From Bacteroidetes bacterium GWF2_38_335 (GTDB lineage Bacteria; Bacteroidota; Bacteroidia; Bacteroidales; GWF2-38-335): a stretch of DNA of 64,000 nucleotides. A model generated the notes under the pieces. The model made no database searches, was not told the origin of the DNA, and worked only from the letters and a program-made list of their open reading frames with translations. The position numbers and the translations under genes were made by a program. Below are positions 34,130 to 43,147 of this stretch, one piece after another (within the stretch, counting starts at the first letter, position 1; each line of letters starts with the position of its first letter). Location: NCBI GenBank assembly GCA_001769535.1, contig MEOH01000015.1, forward strand, positions 1 to 64,000, written 5' to 3'.

Positions 34130-37100
34130 TTACTTAGTAACTTTTACTCTTACGCCTTCTGAATGAGAAGTAAACTCCGGTGCATACATACACTGAATGG
34201 TAGTTATTCCGTTTGAAAAATCACCCTCATGAGTCACACGCAACGGGTATTCAAAAACATACGTTCCTTTCGGTAGCAAGCCAAAGAAAAAGTTTGTCGA
34301 AACATCGCGGGTGCTTTCATAATAACCCAGTCCATCCTGATATTTGTACCTTGAAATAACATTAATCGGTTCAAATCCTGAAGACCTCATATCCTTCATG
34401 TGGACATACTCCATATCTCTGTCAACTCGCAGTTCAATGCGCACAACAACTTTATCTCCAATTTTCAGATCCGATTTTTCAACCGGCTCCAAACGGCTTC
34501 CTGAAAGAGTTGTTCTTTCAACAAACAGTTTTTTATTCAGTTTCAAAGGTGTTTCGTGCGGGGTAATTTTATCTAGCTGCTCAAAATACTGCCAATATAG
34601 GGCACCCCAACTAACACCTTCATCTTTTTTAGTAATGGTAACATTGCCCATTTCCTGTTTGATATCGCTTCCCATCCAGGAAGTTTTAAAATAACCGGTT
34701 CCAGCTTCAACTGTAACATCAGAGAGTTTTTTCGGGTCAATTATCTGATTATCCAACTTGATTTCAACCTGTGATTCGGTTGCAAGCCAATCGGTGCCTT
34801 TCAATAAAAGTGCATAAACTGCCTCGGTAGTTGCTTTGGTGGTTTTCCAGTCTTGTGTTTGTTTTTGTTTCAATAACCAAACCTTCAGGTCATCAACCTT
34901 TTTCTGGTCACCTGTTATTTCGTCGAATGCTTCAATCATGAGTGCCTGAGTTTCAATTGGTGCTTCGTACCAATAGAATCCGAGGGTATTTTCCTTCCAA
35001 TACATACCAAGTTCTTCATGTGAAAGTGAATGCTCATCAAGAGAAGTCATGATTTTCTTTGGAATAATTTCATCCTTAAACCTGAAAAGAGCCAATGCAA
35101 TCTGAGCCTGTGAATACTTATTCAGTTGCAGCCAGTATTTCCTTGCCTGACCTTTGTAATATTCAAAAGCTTCTTCATACCTCGAAGGAAGTTTCAGATC
35201 ATCCATAAAATAACTGCGGGCATATAGATATTGTACCTGCAAATAGCTGATATGCATAAGTTCCATTTCTGCCTTGCTGTAAAAGCGCTTCAGATATTCA
35301 TAATCTTTGTAAATCTGTCCGTCAAGATAATTTACTCCGCCTTTTACCATCTTCCAGATTCGACTGTCAGATTTAATTGCAGTTACGCCAAGATGATCAA
35401 GATGACCAAAGCCGGTGACAATATGCTGAGTCATGTATCTGTCAACAGGCATGCCATCGAACCAGCACCAGCCGCCGCCCGGAGCTTGCATTTTATCAAG
35501 TTTTCTGATGGCACTTTCAAGATTGTTGGCCATGTGGTTGAGGTCAAAAAGCAATCCAACGCGGTGTTTTCTTTCAGTTTCATCCTGAGCATCCAGCACC
35601 CAGGGAGTTTCTTCCAGAAGAAGTGATTTCAGCTCCTGATTTTTCTCGAGGTTTGATAACAGAGCTTTGGAGCCCGGTGTATCTCTCCAAGCATCAAAAA
35701 CTTTCTTGATTTTGGGTGATGAATTGGCTATATGCGAAGCTATGCTGTTGGCATAAAACCTTGAGAACACCTGTTCGGCACATTCATAAGGATACTCAAT
35801 AAGGTAAGGAAGTGCCTGAACTGCGTACCATGCAGGATTTGCTGTAAATTCAAGTGTAAGTTTATGGTGACGCAGGGTTTTAGACTTATTATTTACCAGC
35901 TTGGTAAAAGTAAAGTTTTTAGTCTGCTTGCTCCTTATTGGCAAAGGAAGTGACTCGGTAACCAGCATGCTGTTGGTAAGAACAGGAATTGTATTTTCCT
36001 CCCCATCAGAAAACTTATCAGTTTGGGCAGTAATACGGTATGTAACAGCCTGAATACCTTCGGGAATTTCAATTTCCCAGGCAACATTAACAGAAAGACC
36101 TTTTTTAACCGAAAAATCTTTTGAATTTGATCCGTTTTTCAATTTGGCATCAATTGGTTCCATTGTCAATGCATCAAAAAGAAGCAGTTTAGCTTTACCG
36201 TTCAAATCATTTTCACCAAGGTTTGTAATCTTGGAGGTGATGGTTATTTTATCATTTTCTCTCAGGAATCTTGGAACATTAGGCATAACCATAAGCTCTT
36301 TCTGGGTCACCAGTTCATTTTGCACAAAGCCATACTTAAGATCTTTGGTATGAGCCATTCCCATCATTTTCCATTTTGTAAGTGCTTCGGGAACAGTGAA
36401 CTCAATAATTACCTCCCCGTTTTCATTGGTTTTCAGACTTGGGTAGAAAAAGGCAGTCTCAGCAAAATTAGTACGTGCCTTGACCGGCATCAGGTTTGCC
36501 TGTTCGTTTCTTCCTGTTGCCTCTCCTGCCGAAATTCTGCTGTCGACAGTTGTAACATCTGAAATACCGGCAAGCATTCCTGTGGCAGTAGTCTGTGCGG
36601 CCGATGAAGGATACACTGATTTTTCAGCAGATTTTTTATCTGCCACTTCCATTTCATCCATTTCTTCCATATCTGCCCTCATGGGAGCATCTTCGGAAAC
36701 TCCGCCACCATCAAGATAATAATCAGCATCGCCGTCTTTGTACCTTCCACCACGATTATATTCATACCCATAGTAATTGTACCCAACATAATAGTCAAAC
36801 CAGTTCATGGCTTCATAGGTCTTGCTAACAGGATAAACATAATCGTTCCACTCAGGCTGGATCAGATACCCGCTGGTAAAAGTAAAAGCACTTGAGGCAG
36901 ACCAGTACATAGATGAATAATAGTAAGGATAAATATTCAGATACCAATAATTTGATCTGAAAGCATCCAGAGAGGCGTCATAAAGAGTGGCCATCATTTC
37001 GGCAGCAACCTTTTCACCTTTTTTGCCCTTAATTTTTATTTTCCATGTTTCCTTTTCGCCGGGGAGCAGTTTATTTCTGAAAGTTTCAAAAGTAATATCC

Positions 37101-40100
37101 AGTTCCTTATTTGTATACGGAACAGAAATCATATCAGAATAGGTAAAGCTGCGGCTGTGTTTCACAAAAGCAAAATGTACCGAAAAGTTTCCGCGGTGTT
37201 TTTCAACCACCGGAATTTCAATCAGTTTTTGTTCTTTGTTGAGGGTAATAATCTCTTTTGATACTATTTTACCTTTATGTTCAACCTCATAAATTACTTT
37301 AACATTTTCATCGGCCGAACCGATTAAATATTTTGCAGTTTCACCGGGTTCGCACTTGTTTTTTACCGGAGTAAACCATCCTATTTCATTAACAGGCATG
37401 GTTTTTTCGTTTTCTGAAAATACAGTAAAATAATATTTGTATTCAACAGCAGATCCAAACTCGTCTTTTGATTTTATTTCAATAAGATATTCTCCCTGCG
37501 GCCAGGATTTGATGTTATCAAGTTTTACTTTTTTATTTTTTTCTGAATCAAATTCAGCAGAAAAGACTTTTTTCTCAATTCCACGTTTATGAACAGCGTT
37601 TTCATCTTCATAAACCATAAAGGGGAAAGTTTTATTAAGCTCATCTTTTGTGAATCCCTTATAATCAGGAGCAGCCCACAACCTGGAAACAAACAATTTC
37701 TCATTTGGTTTTATTTTGCTTATGGAAATTGTACCCTTAGCATTTACATGTTCACCCGAAAGATTGTTAGTGAATAATTCCAGTTCTGAAACAGTCTCCT
37801 TTGAAATTTTATCAGTCAGATCGGTCGATACAGTCATTGCCGTATAGCCAACATAAACAGTTTGAGTTGAGCTGCGGGTTTCACCATTGATATCGGTAAC
37901 ATCAGCAACAATTGTATAAATAAAGGATGGTTTCCATTTTTTCTCAATGGTTTTATCAGGAATGGCTTCAAATTCAATTTCAAAGGTACCTGTTTCGTCG
38001 GTTTTTGTATTTCCGTTTGCAATAACTGTTTCCGAAGCACCATAAGGATAGAAAGAATAGTAATTCCAGCTGTCCCACCAGCAATAATAAGGGAAGTAGG
38101 CTGATCTTTTGATTGTATACTTCACATCTGCATTATCAATATTTGACCCTGCATAAGCCTTGGCTTCTCCCTTCACTTTAACTTTTTGCTCAAGTTTATA
38201 GCTACCCTGAACAGGTAAAAATTCAACTTCAAATTTCGGACGTTTGTATTCCTCAACTGAAAAATAAACCGAACCTGTTCCGTTTGTCAAATACATTTGT
38301 CCATTCAAAACACCTTGAGGTGCAGTAAAAGAGCCGGTAATTGAGCCATACTCATTTGTTGTGAGGGTGGTTTCGGCAACCTTTTGATAATTAGCATCAT
38401 AAAACAAAACCGTAGTACTGTAATTAGCTTTAATCGAAGATGTTTCGCCATCGGAGTCAATCATTATTCCTTTGAAATAAATGGTTTGTCCGGGACGATA
38501 AATGCTGCGATCGGTATAGAAATAGGTATTTGTCCTGTTTTTATCATATTCATAAGGCCTGTATTGATAAAAGTACTCATTGGATATCAGATTATCAGAA
38601 CCGTTATCAAGTTCCAGATAAAAATTCACACTATATTCGTTTACAGGAGGTTCCACTTTAAAATAGCCATTAACATCGGTTTTAAAGGTTTTATATTTCA
38701 CATATTTGTATCTCTGCAGGAGGTAATCCCATTTTTCCTGCCACAGTGTGGCATCAACATTGGCAAGCGGCTGTCCTTCATCACGGCTGAACACGTAAAT
38801 ATCATATTCACTTTCGGCATTTTTTCTTTGCACATAGCTCAAAGAAGTTGATTGGGTATAAGAATATGAAACCGAGTTTTTCTGATATTTAAAATCCTGA
38901 TTAGCAGAGGCAAGAACAAGATAATATCCTTTTTCAAGTTCGGGCATTTTTATTTCAGTGGAGTGAGTCTGGTAATCGCCTTCATTTTTAAGTGAAACGG
39001 ACCATTCCTTAACCGGTGAAAGTTTCCTGAAATAGTTTACCAATTCTTCGTTATACAAATTACGTATTTCATTTTGATGTTTTTTCTTATCAATTTTTAT
39101 TACCCTGAAATACAGTTTATCTATATTTCGGTATGTAACTGAAGCCAATGAAGATTTTAAAGGTTCCACATAGGCCTCATTATAGACGTACATGGATTTC
39201 ATTTTGATCTGATTTTGCAGATACCGGCAATTATCAGCACCGTAGCCTACTGAGTTCCTTTTAATGCCATCTTCACAAATTTCATAGGCTTTTTTAAGGT
39301 AATCCTTCATTTTTTCATCGCCACCGGGCTTATACTGCATTCCTTTTGTATAATAGTAACTGGCAATAAGATAGGTTACTTCATTTGACATTTTTTCATT
39401 GATGTATTTATCTTCCAGAAGGTTCAGCGCTTCAAGATAAAGAGAATCTTTTCCCGGCACCACCGAGTAATTCCAGATGAAGCCCAAGCGTTTCATTTCA
39501 ACATCAATCAGGGCTTCGGGATCTTCATCAGCCATGTGGAATTTGGTGAGCTCCTGAAGCAGTTTGAGTGCATAAAACTTCAGAGATAATGTATCATCAG
39601 TTTTAAGGTCCTGTACAATAAAAGTGCCGCCCAATTTGAAATAATCAGGGTTATCCAACTGGAAGCTGGCTGCGGGACGGGTAATTTCAGATTCTGAGTT
39701 CATGAAAAAATCCACTGCACGGTGGCTTAGGAAATCATAAAGTGTTGGTCTGAATTTTCTGGTATACGTATTTTGGATCAGAATGTCGTCATAAACATCA
39801 ATGCGTGTCCGTTTCAAACTATCGGCATTATTCAGAGAAGCCATATAATTTTTGATGGTTTCGTCAATAATTTTTTCAAGCGACCAGGTGTTGATGTCGC
39901 TGTAATCAAATCCAACCGTTTCGGTACGGTTGTAATATTGCCAGCGGTTATTCTGGTAGAAACCCCAATAAGTTTGAGCCAGCATTGATTGAAGTACCGG
40001 TTTGAGGGGATATTTTGCCTTAGAAATTTCTGATACCAGAAAATCAACATTTTTCATAAACGCATCTTCCTCGATAAGCATGGTGTACTTTTGCTTATGG

Positions 40101-40417
40101 ATAATGGCTTTTACAATTTGCGCATAGTTTTCGCCTTTTTTTGCCATTTCATAAATCTGGTCCACCACTTCGAGAGCAGATTTTGGCTGGCCTTCGTTTT
40201 CAAACTTTTTAACCTTTTCCCACATTTCGGCATAGGATTCTCCTTTCGGATACTCTATAAATGATTTGTCTTTTTCACCCTGAATGCGCAGTGAAAAGGA
40301 AAAGAAAACCGCTGAAGCAGACAATATGCCTGAAATCAGCAGTACAACCAAAAATAAATTCTTACGTTTCATGTTTTCAAGTTTTTGAATTACCGGATCT
40401 AAAAATTTGTCAATCAT
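34130..40417 (-). CDS. Bacterial alpha-2-macroglobulin with thioester motif
   Basis: 2095 residues, a broad-spectrum protease trap of the envelope. The N-terminus has one hydrophobic segment (NLFLVVLLISGILSASAVFF), either signal or anchor; an ATG at 40372 (MKRKNLF) is an alternative start. The first 400 residues are helical/TPR-like, as in many Bacteroidota members. MG domains follow, with the family motif FYTDRSIYRPGQTIYFKG near 640. A low-complexity Tyr/Asp/Glu/Met-rich segment at about 1180-1260 (YYLDGGGVSEDAPMRADMEE) may be the bait region. The thioester site is YPYECAEQVFSR with Cys at about 1544, followed by an alpha/alpha toroid and a C-terminal receptor-like sandwich. The thioester should covalently trap attacking proteases. 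Last gene of a five-gene cluster, with a terminator downstream. Confidence 0.9.
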   Translation of the reverse strand: MIDKFLDPVIQKLENMKRKNLFLVVLLISGILSASAVFFSFSLRIQGEKDKSFIEYPKGESYAEMWEKVKKFENEGQPKSALEVVDQIYEMAKKGENYAQIVKAIIHKQKYTMLIEEDAFMKNVDFLVSEISKAKYPLKPVLQSMLAQTYWGFYQNNRWQYYNRTETVGFDYSDINTWSLEKIIDETIKNYMASLNNADSLKRTRIDVYDDILIQNTYTRKFRPTLYDFLSHRAVDFFMNSESEITRPAASFQLDNPDYFKLGGTFIVQDLKTDDTLSLKFYALKLLQELTKFHMADEDPEALIDVEMKRLGFIWNYSVVPGKDSLYLEALNLLEDKYINEKMSNEVTYLIASYYYTKGMQYKPGGDEKMKDYLKKAYEICEDGIKRNSVGYGADNCRYLQNQIKMKSMYVYNEAYVEPLKSSLASVTYRNIDKLYFRVIKIDKKKHQNEIRNLYNEELVNYFRKLSPVKEWSVSLKNEGDYQTHSTEIKMPELEKGYYLVLASANQDFKYQKNSVSYSYTQSTSLSYVQRKNAESEYDIYVFSRDEGQPLANVDATLWQEKWDYLLQRYKYVKYKTFKTDVNGYFKVEPPVNEYSVNFYLELDNGSDNLISNEYFYQYRPYEYDKNRTNTYFYTDRSIYRPGQTIYFKGIMIDSDGETSSIKANYSTTVLFYDANYQKVAETTLTTNEYGSITGSFTAPQGVLNGQMYLTNGTGSVYFSVEEYKRPKFEVEFLPVQGSYKLEQKVKVKGEAKAYAGSNIDNADVKYTIKRSAYFPYYCWWDSWNYYSFYPYGASETVIANGNTKTDETGTFEIEFEAIPDKTIEKKWKPSFIYTIVADVTDINGETRSSTQTVYVGYTAMTVSTDLTDKISKETVSELELFTNNLSGEHVNAKGTISISKIKPNEKLFVSRLWAAPDYKGFTKDELNKTFPFMVYEDENAVHKRGIEKKVFSAEFDSEKNKKVKLDNIKSWPQGEYLIEIKSKDEFGSAVEYKYYFTVFSENEKTMPVNEIGWFTPVKNKCEPGETAKYLIGSADENVKVIYEVEHKGKIVSKEIITLNKEQKLIEIPVVEKHRGNFSVHFAFVKHSRSFTYSDMISVPYTNKELDITFETFRNKLLPGEKETWKIKIKGKKGEKVAAEMMATLYDASLDAFRSNYWYLNIYPYYYSSMYWSASSAFTFTSGYLIQPEWNDYVYPVSKTYEAMNWFDYYVGYNYYGYEYNRGGRYKDGDADYYLDGGGVSEDAPMRADMEEMDEMEVADKKSAEKSVYPSSAAQTTATGMLAGISDVTTVDSRISAGEATGRNEQANLMPVKARTNFAETAFFYPSLKTNENGEVIIEFTVPEALTKWKMMGMAHTKDLKYGFVQNELVTQKELMVMPNVPRFLRENDKITITSKITNLGENDLNGKAKLLLFDALTMEPIDAKLKNGSNSKDFSVKKGLSVNVAWEIEIPEGIQAVTYRITAQTDKFSDGEENTIPVLTNSMLVTESLPLPIRSKQTKNFTFTKLVNNKSKTLRHHKLTLEFTANPAWYAVQALPYLIEYPYECAEQVFSRFYANSIASHIANSSPKIKKVFDAWRDTPGSKALLSNLEKNQELKSLLLEETPWVLDAQDETERKHRVGLLFDLNHMANNLESAIRKLDKMQAPGGGWCWFDGMPVDRYMTQHIVTGFGHLDHLGVTAIKSDSRIWKMVKGGVNYLDGQIYKDYEYLKRFYSKAEMELMHISYLQVQYLYARSYFMDDLKLPSRYEEAFEYYKGQARKYWLQLNKYSQAQIALALFRFKDEIIPKKIMTSLDEHSLSHEELGMYWKENTLGFYWYEAPIETQALMIEAFDEITGDQKKVDDLKVWLLKQKQTQDWKTTKATTEAVYALLLKGTDWLATESQVEIKLDNQIIDPKKLSDVTVEAGTGYFKTSWMGSDIKQEMGNVTITKKDEGVSWGALYWQYFEQLDKITPHETPLKLNKKLFVERTTLSGSRLEPVEKSDLKIGDKVVVRIELRVDRDMEYVHMKDMRSSGFEPINVISRYKYQDGLGYYESTRDVSTNFFFGLLPKGTYVFEYPLRVTHEGDFSNGITTIQCMYAPEFTSHSEGVRVKVTK

Positions 40418-40487
40418 AGTTTTTTATTTTTAATGACCTTTACCAGTAAGATACACAGATGATAAAATTCCACAAAAACGGATAGTA

Positions 40488-41987
40488 TTATTTGCGGAAA
40501 ATCCATGCATTTGCCCCACAATCCTTTGGCATTCGGCCAATTTCGGCCTGAGCCTCAGATTCTGAATCGAATGACTTATAGGAAACAGCGTGAAATCTGC
40601 CAATTTTTCCGAAAAACTGTCCTTCGCAACCTTTCTCACTTAATTCCTTCAAAAATTTATCGACATTTTCCTTGATTTCAAAACACCCAAGAATAATATG
40701 GTAACTTTTTTCGGATCCTGAATTTTCGTTTACAGCAAGCTGTTCGGTCTCCTGTTGAGTATTCAATTGTTGCTCTTCAACCTGTTCCTGCTGAATGGTA
40801 TCTGACTCGGTTATTTGCTCACTGACAACAACTTGTTCAGTTTTAATTGCCAGAGTTTGCATTACCATATTGGAGAAAATTAAAGAGTCACCGGGGGTAT
40901 CGGTTGAATTTTTTACTTCTTCATCTTTTGGTTCATCCCCGGCATTTTCATTAATAAAAGGTATGTTTTTCTTCAATTCTTCAAACTGTTCGGGAAAAAG
41001 GAATACCCCGGCAACAGCTGCACCTGCGAGAAAAATGAATATCCATAGAACAATAAATTTCTTTCTTTTCTTCTTAGGTTTTTCCAAGGCAACTTCACCT
41101 GATTCAACTTTAGTTTTTTTATTGTTTTTTTTCAGCGCTCTTTTCTCTTCTTTTAATTTCTTTTTTTCAAGTTTTTTTCTCTCTTTTTCTTCTTCCTTAT
41201 TTTTTTGCTGCTGCTTCTTTTCCTCTTTGCTTTGCTTTTCTTTTTTCTTGCTATCCTTATGTTTTTCCTTTTTTTCGACTTTTTTCTTCTCTTCTTTTTT
41301 TATGGTCTTGGACGGTTTGTTTTCAACCTCTTTTAATTTTTCAGGTATTTCTTTTTCAACAGGGGTGGAAATGTTTTCTTCGGACGGTTTTTCAACCTCC
41401 TTTTCAACTGAGACATCTTCATTCGGCTGTGCAATTAAAGGAGCAGGTTCAGAAACCGGCATCTCCGGTTCCGATTCAATTGCAACCGGTTCCTGGAATG
41501 ATTCTGCAGGCTCAGGGTCAACAGCAACCGGTTCCTGAGCTAATTCTGCAGGTTCCTTTTCAACTGCAGGCGGTTCTTGAAATGATTCTGCCGGATTCGG
41601 TTCAATTGCAGGTAGTTCGGGAGTTGATTCTATCGGTTTTTCCTGAAATTCAGTAACCGCAGGTATTTCATTCTCCACAAATTGTGTAAATTTCAATTTC
41701 CCTGAATGTAAAGCAAAAACACCTACCTGTTCAATTTCATAGGAACCAGTAATAATTGTTTCTTTAATTTTATCAATATAGGCGGATATTCTGCTTGCAG
41801 CTTCTTCAATGGTAATAGATTCAGTTTTACTGATAAGATTTTCAAGCAATCCGTCATTAAACTTGATGTATTCATTAAAAAAAAAGGTGTTATTTTTCTT
41901 ATTTGCGAGGATTGCACCAAAACCCGGGATAATTGCCCTGTCGGATGAATCAAGTATTTCCCTTATATATTTATTCATGGTAAGCAT
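40488..41987 (-). CDS. HU-CCDC81-like and SPOR-domain envelope protein
   Basis: A 499-residue membrane protein. The N-terminal region (about 1-110) matches the prokaryotic CCDC81-type HU-like domain (YIREILDSSDRAIIPGFGAI, GVFALHSGKLKF). A repetitive Pro/Glu-rich segment follows (about 115-200, repeats of ESFQEPxAxExEPAE), then a Lys/Glu-rich stretch of about 100 residues likely to be helical. One membrane helix lies near 320-340 (KFIVLWIFIFLAGAAVAGVF). A periplasmic linker and a C-terminal SPOR domain follow (about 425-499, YHIILGCFEIKENVDKFLKE ... FHAVSYKSFDSESEAQAEI). SPOR domains bind septal glycan strands lacking stem peptides, so a role in division is likely. The cytosolic HU-like domain may bind DNA or self-assemble; that is inference. 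Confidence 0.85.
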   Translation of the reverse strand: MLTMNKYIREILDSSDRAIIPGFGAILANKKNNTFFFNEYIKFNDGLLENLISKTESITIEEAASRISAYIDKIKETIITGSYEIEQVGVFALHSGKLKFTQFVENEIPAVTEFQEKPIESTPELPAIEPNPAESFQEPPAVEKEPAELAQEPVAVDPEPAESFQEPVAIESEPEMPVSEPAPLIAQPNEDVSVEKEVEKPSEENISTPVEKEIPEKLKEVENKPSKTIKKEEKKKVEKKEKHKDSKKKEKQSKEEKKQQQKNKEEEKERKKLEKKKLKEEKRALKKNNKKTKVESGEVALEKPKKKRKKFIVLWIFIFLAGAAVAGVFLFPEQFEELKKNIPFINENAGDEPKDEEVKNSTDTPGDSLIFSNMVMQTLAIKTEQVVVSEQITESDTIQQEQVEEQQLNTQQETEQLAVNENSGSEKSYHIILGCFEIKENVDKFLKELSEKGCEGQFFGKIGRFHAVSYKSFDSESEAQAEIGRMPKDCGANAWIFRK

Positions 41988-42002
41988 ATTCAGTGTTAAA
42001 CA

Positions 42003-42362
42003 TTATTGTGCCAATCTGTCAATCAATTCATCTGCCAGAATATTTTTTTCAGACAGATCATTGCGCAAATCATATAAATATTGATCAAGTTCCGATTTCA
42101 ACAATTTAAATTGGTATTCCCACATTTCCTTTGCCTTAACTTTCATTTCCTGATCATGTCGTATAAGTCGATATGTTCCGGAAATTTCAAGAAATTTTTT
42201 CAGCAAGACTGCTGTAGTTTCACTTTTTTGCCTGATTGCTTCAATCAGTTCGTTTCTGGAATAAAAATCAAATTGGTCAGGGTTTTCGACACCTACTCCC
42301 CCGGCAACTTTTTTTATCAGGGATATGATCAGATCCCTTTCGTCAGTTTTTGTTATATCCAT
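42003..42362 (-). CDS. Coiled-coil hypothetical protein
   Basis: A 119-residue soluble, charged and almost entirely helical protein; the C-terminal half (about 65-119) looks like a coiled coil (KAKEMWEYQFKLLKSELDQY LY). No signal peptide, membrane segment or known motif. It sits 3 bases after yaaA and 15 bases before the HU/SPOR gene, so it is part of the same transcript. The position suggests a partner of the envelope or division protein, but this is only context. Confidence 0.65.
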   Translation of the reverse strand: MDITKTDERDLIISLIKKVAGGVGVENPDQFDFYSRNELIEAIRQKSETTAVLLKKFLEISGTYRLIRHDQEMKVKAKEMWEYQFKLLKSELDQYLYDLRNDLSEKNILADELIDRLAQ

Positions 42363-42365
42363 AAT

Positions 42366-43130
42366 TTATCTTGTAAAAACCCATTCATCATTTTTTGACA
42401 ATCTGTTGTTAAAATGGTATCCTTCATAATCAAAGGCTTTGATATCTTCAACCTTTTTAATGTCATTTTCAAGCACAAACCGCGTCATCAGACCTCTGGC
42501 CTTTTTTGTATAAATGGTAATCATTTTATATTCATCCTGCCTGTCTTCCAAAAAAACGGGTGTGATGGTCCGATACTTTATTTTTGATGGTTCCATTGCC
42601 CTGTAGTATTCGGCAGAAGCCAGATTTACCAGTGTTTTTTCTTTTGATCTGACCAATTCTTCTGCTATGGAACGGCTTATTTTATCACCCCAATAGCTGT
42701 AGAGATCTGAATGATTACCCATTTTAAATTTAATTCCCATCTCGAGCCGGTAAGGCATTATGAGATCAAGTGGTTTTAAAACACCATATAATCCTGAAAA
42801 TATCCTTAAAATATCTTGTGATTTTTTGATTGCTTTTTTATCCAGGGAGTTTGATTTCAACCCATTATACACTTCTCCTTTATAGGCAAAAATTGCCTGT
42901 CTCGATTCATTCACAGGGTGCTTTTTATTCCACATTCCAAATCTTTCGGCATTAAGCAGGGCCAATTTTGAGTTTATTCCCATTAATTGCTGAAGTTGTG
43001 CCGGACTATATTTTTTTAATTCAGCTACCAATTCACCTGCTTCCCTGATAAAAAAAGGCAAAGAATGTTCCTGCTCCGTTATTTTTGTTTTAAAATCAAG
43101 CGTTTTAGCCGGTGATAATATGAGAATCAT
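42366..43130 (-). CDS. yaaA: YaaA family peroxide-stress protein
   Basis: A 254-residue cytoplasmic protein of the YaaA/DUF328 family. In E. coli YaaA lowers free iron during peroxide stress and binds DNA. Family motifs visible are the N-terminal ILSPAKTLDF, the central ALLNAERF and AIFAYKGEVYNGL, SGLYGVLKPLDLIMPYRLEM, NLASAEYYRA and the C-terminal ARGLMTRFVLEN. Length equals the family norm. The gene begins 17 bases after the C25 peptidase and the next gene starts 3 bases after its end. Confidence 0.93.
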   Translation of the reverse strand: MILILSPAKTLDFKTKITEQEHSLPFFIREAGELVAELKKYSPAQLQQLMGINSKLALLNAERFGMWNKKHPVNESRQAIFAYKGEVYNGLKSNSLDKKAIKKSQDILRIFSGLYGVLKPLDLIMPYRLEMGIKFKMGNHSDLYSYWGDKISRSIAEELVRSKEKTLVNLASAEYYRAMEPSKIKYRTITPVFLEDRQDEYKMITIYTKKARGLMTRFVLENDIKKVEDIKAFDYEGYHFNNRLSKNDEWVFTR

Positions 43131-43147
43131 TTATTCATTTTTTTGAA

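Noticed and set aside
40795-41538. A long plus-strand frame opposite the HU/SPOR gene, rich in Ser and Phe
   Set aside because: It mirrors the Glu/Lys/Pro-rich coding of the minus strand (GAA and AAA read as TTC and TTT). Such antisense frames are composition artefacts.
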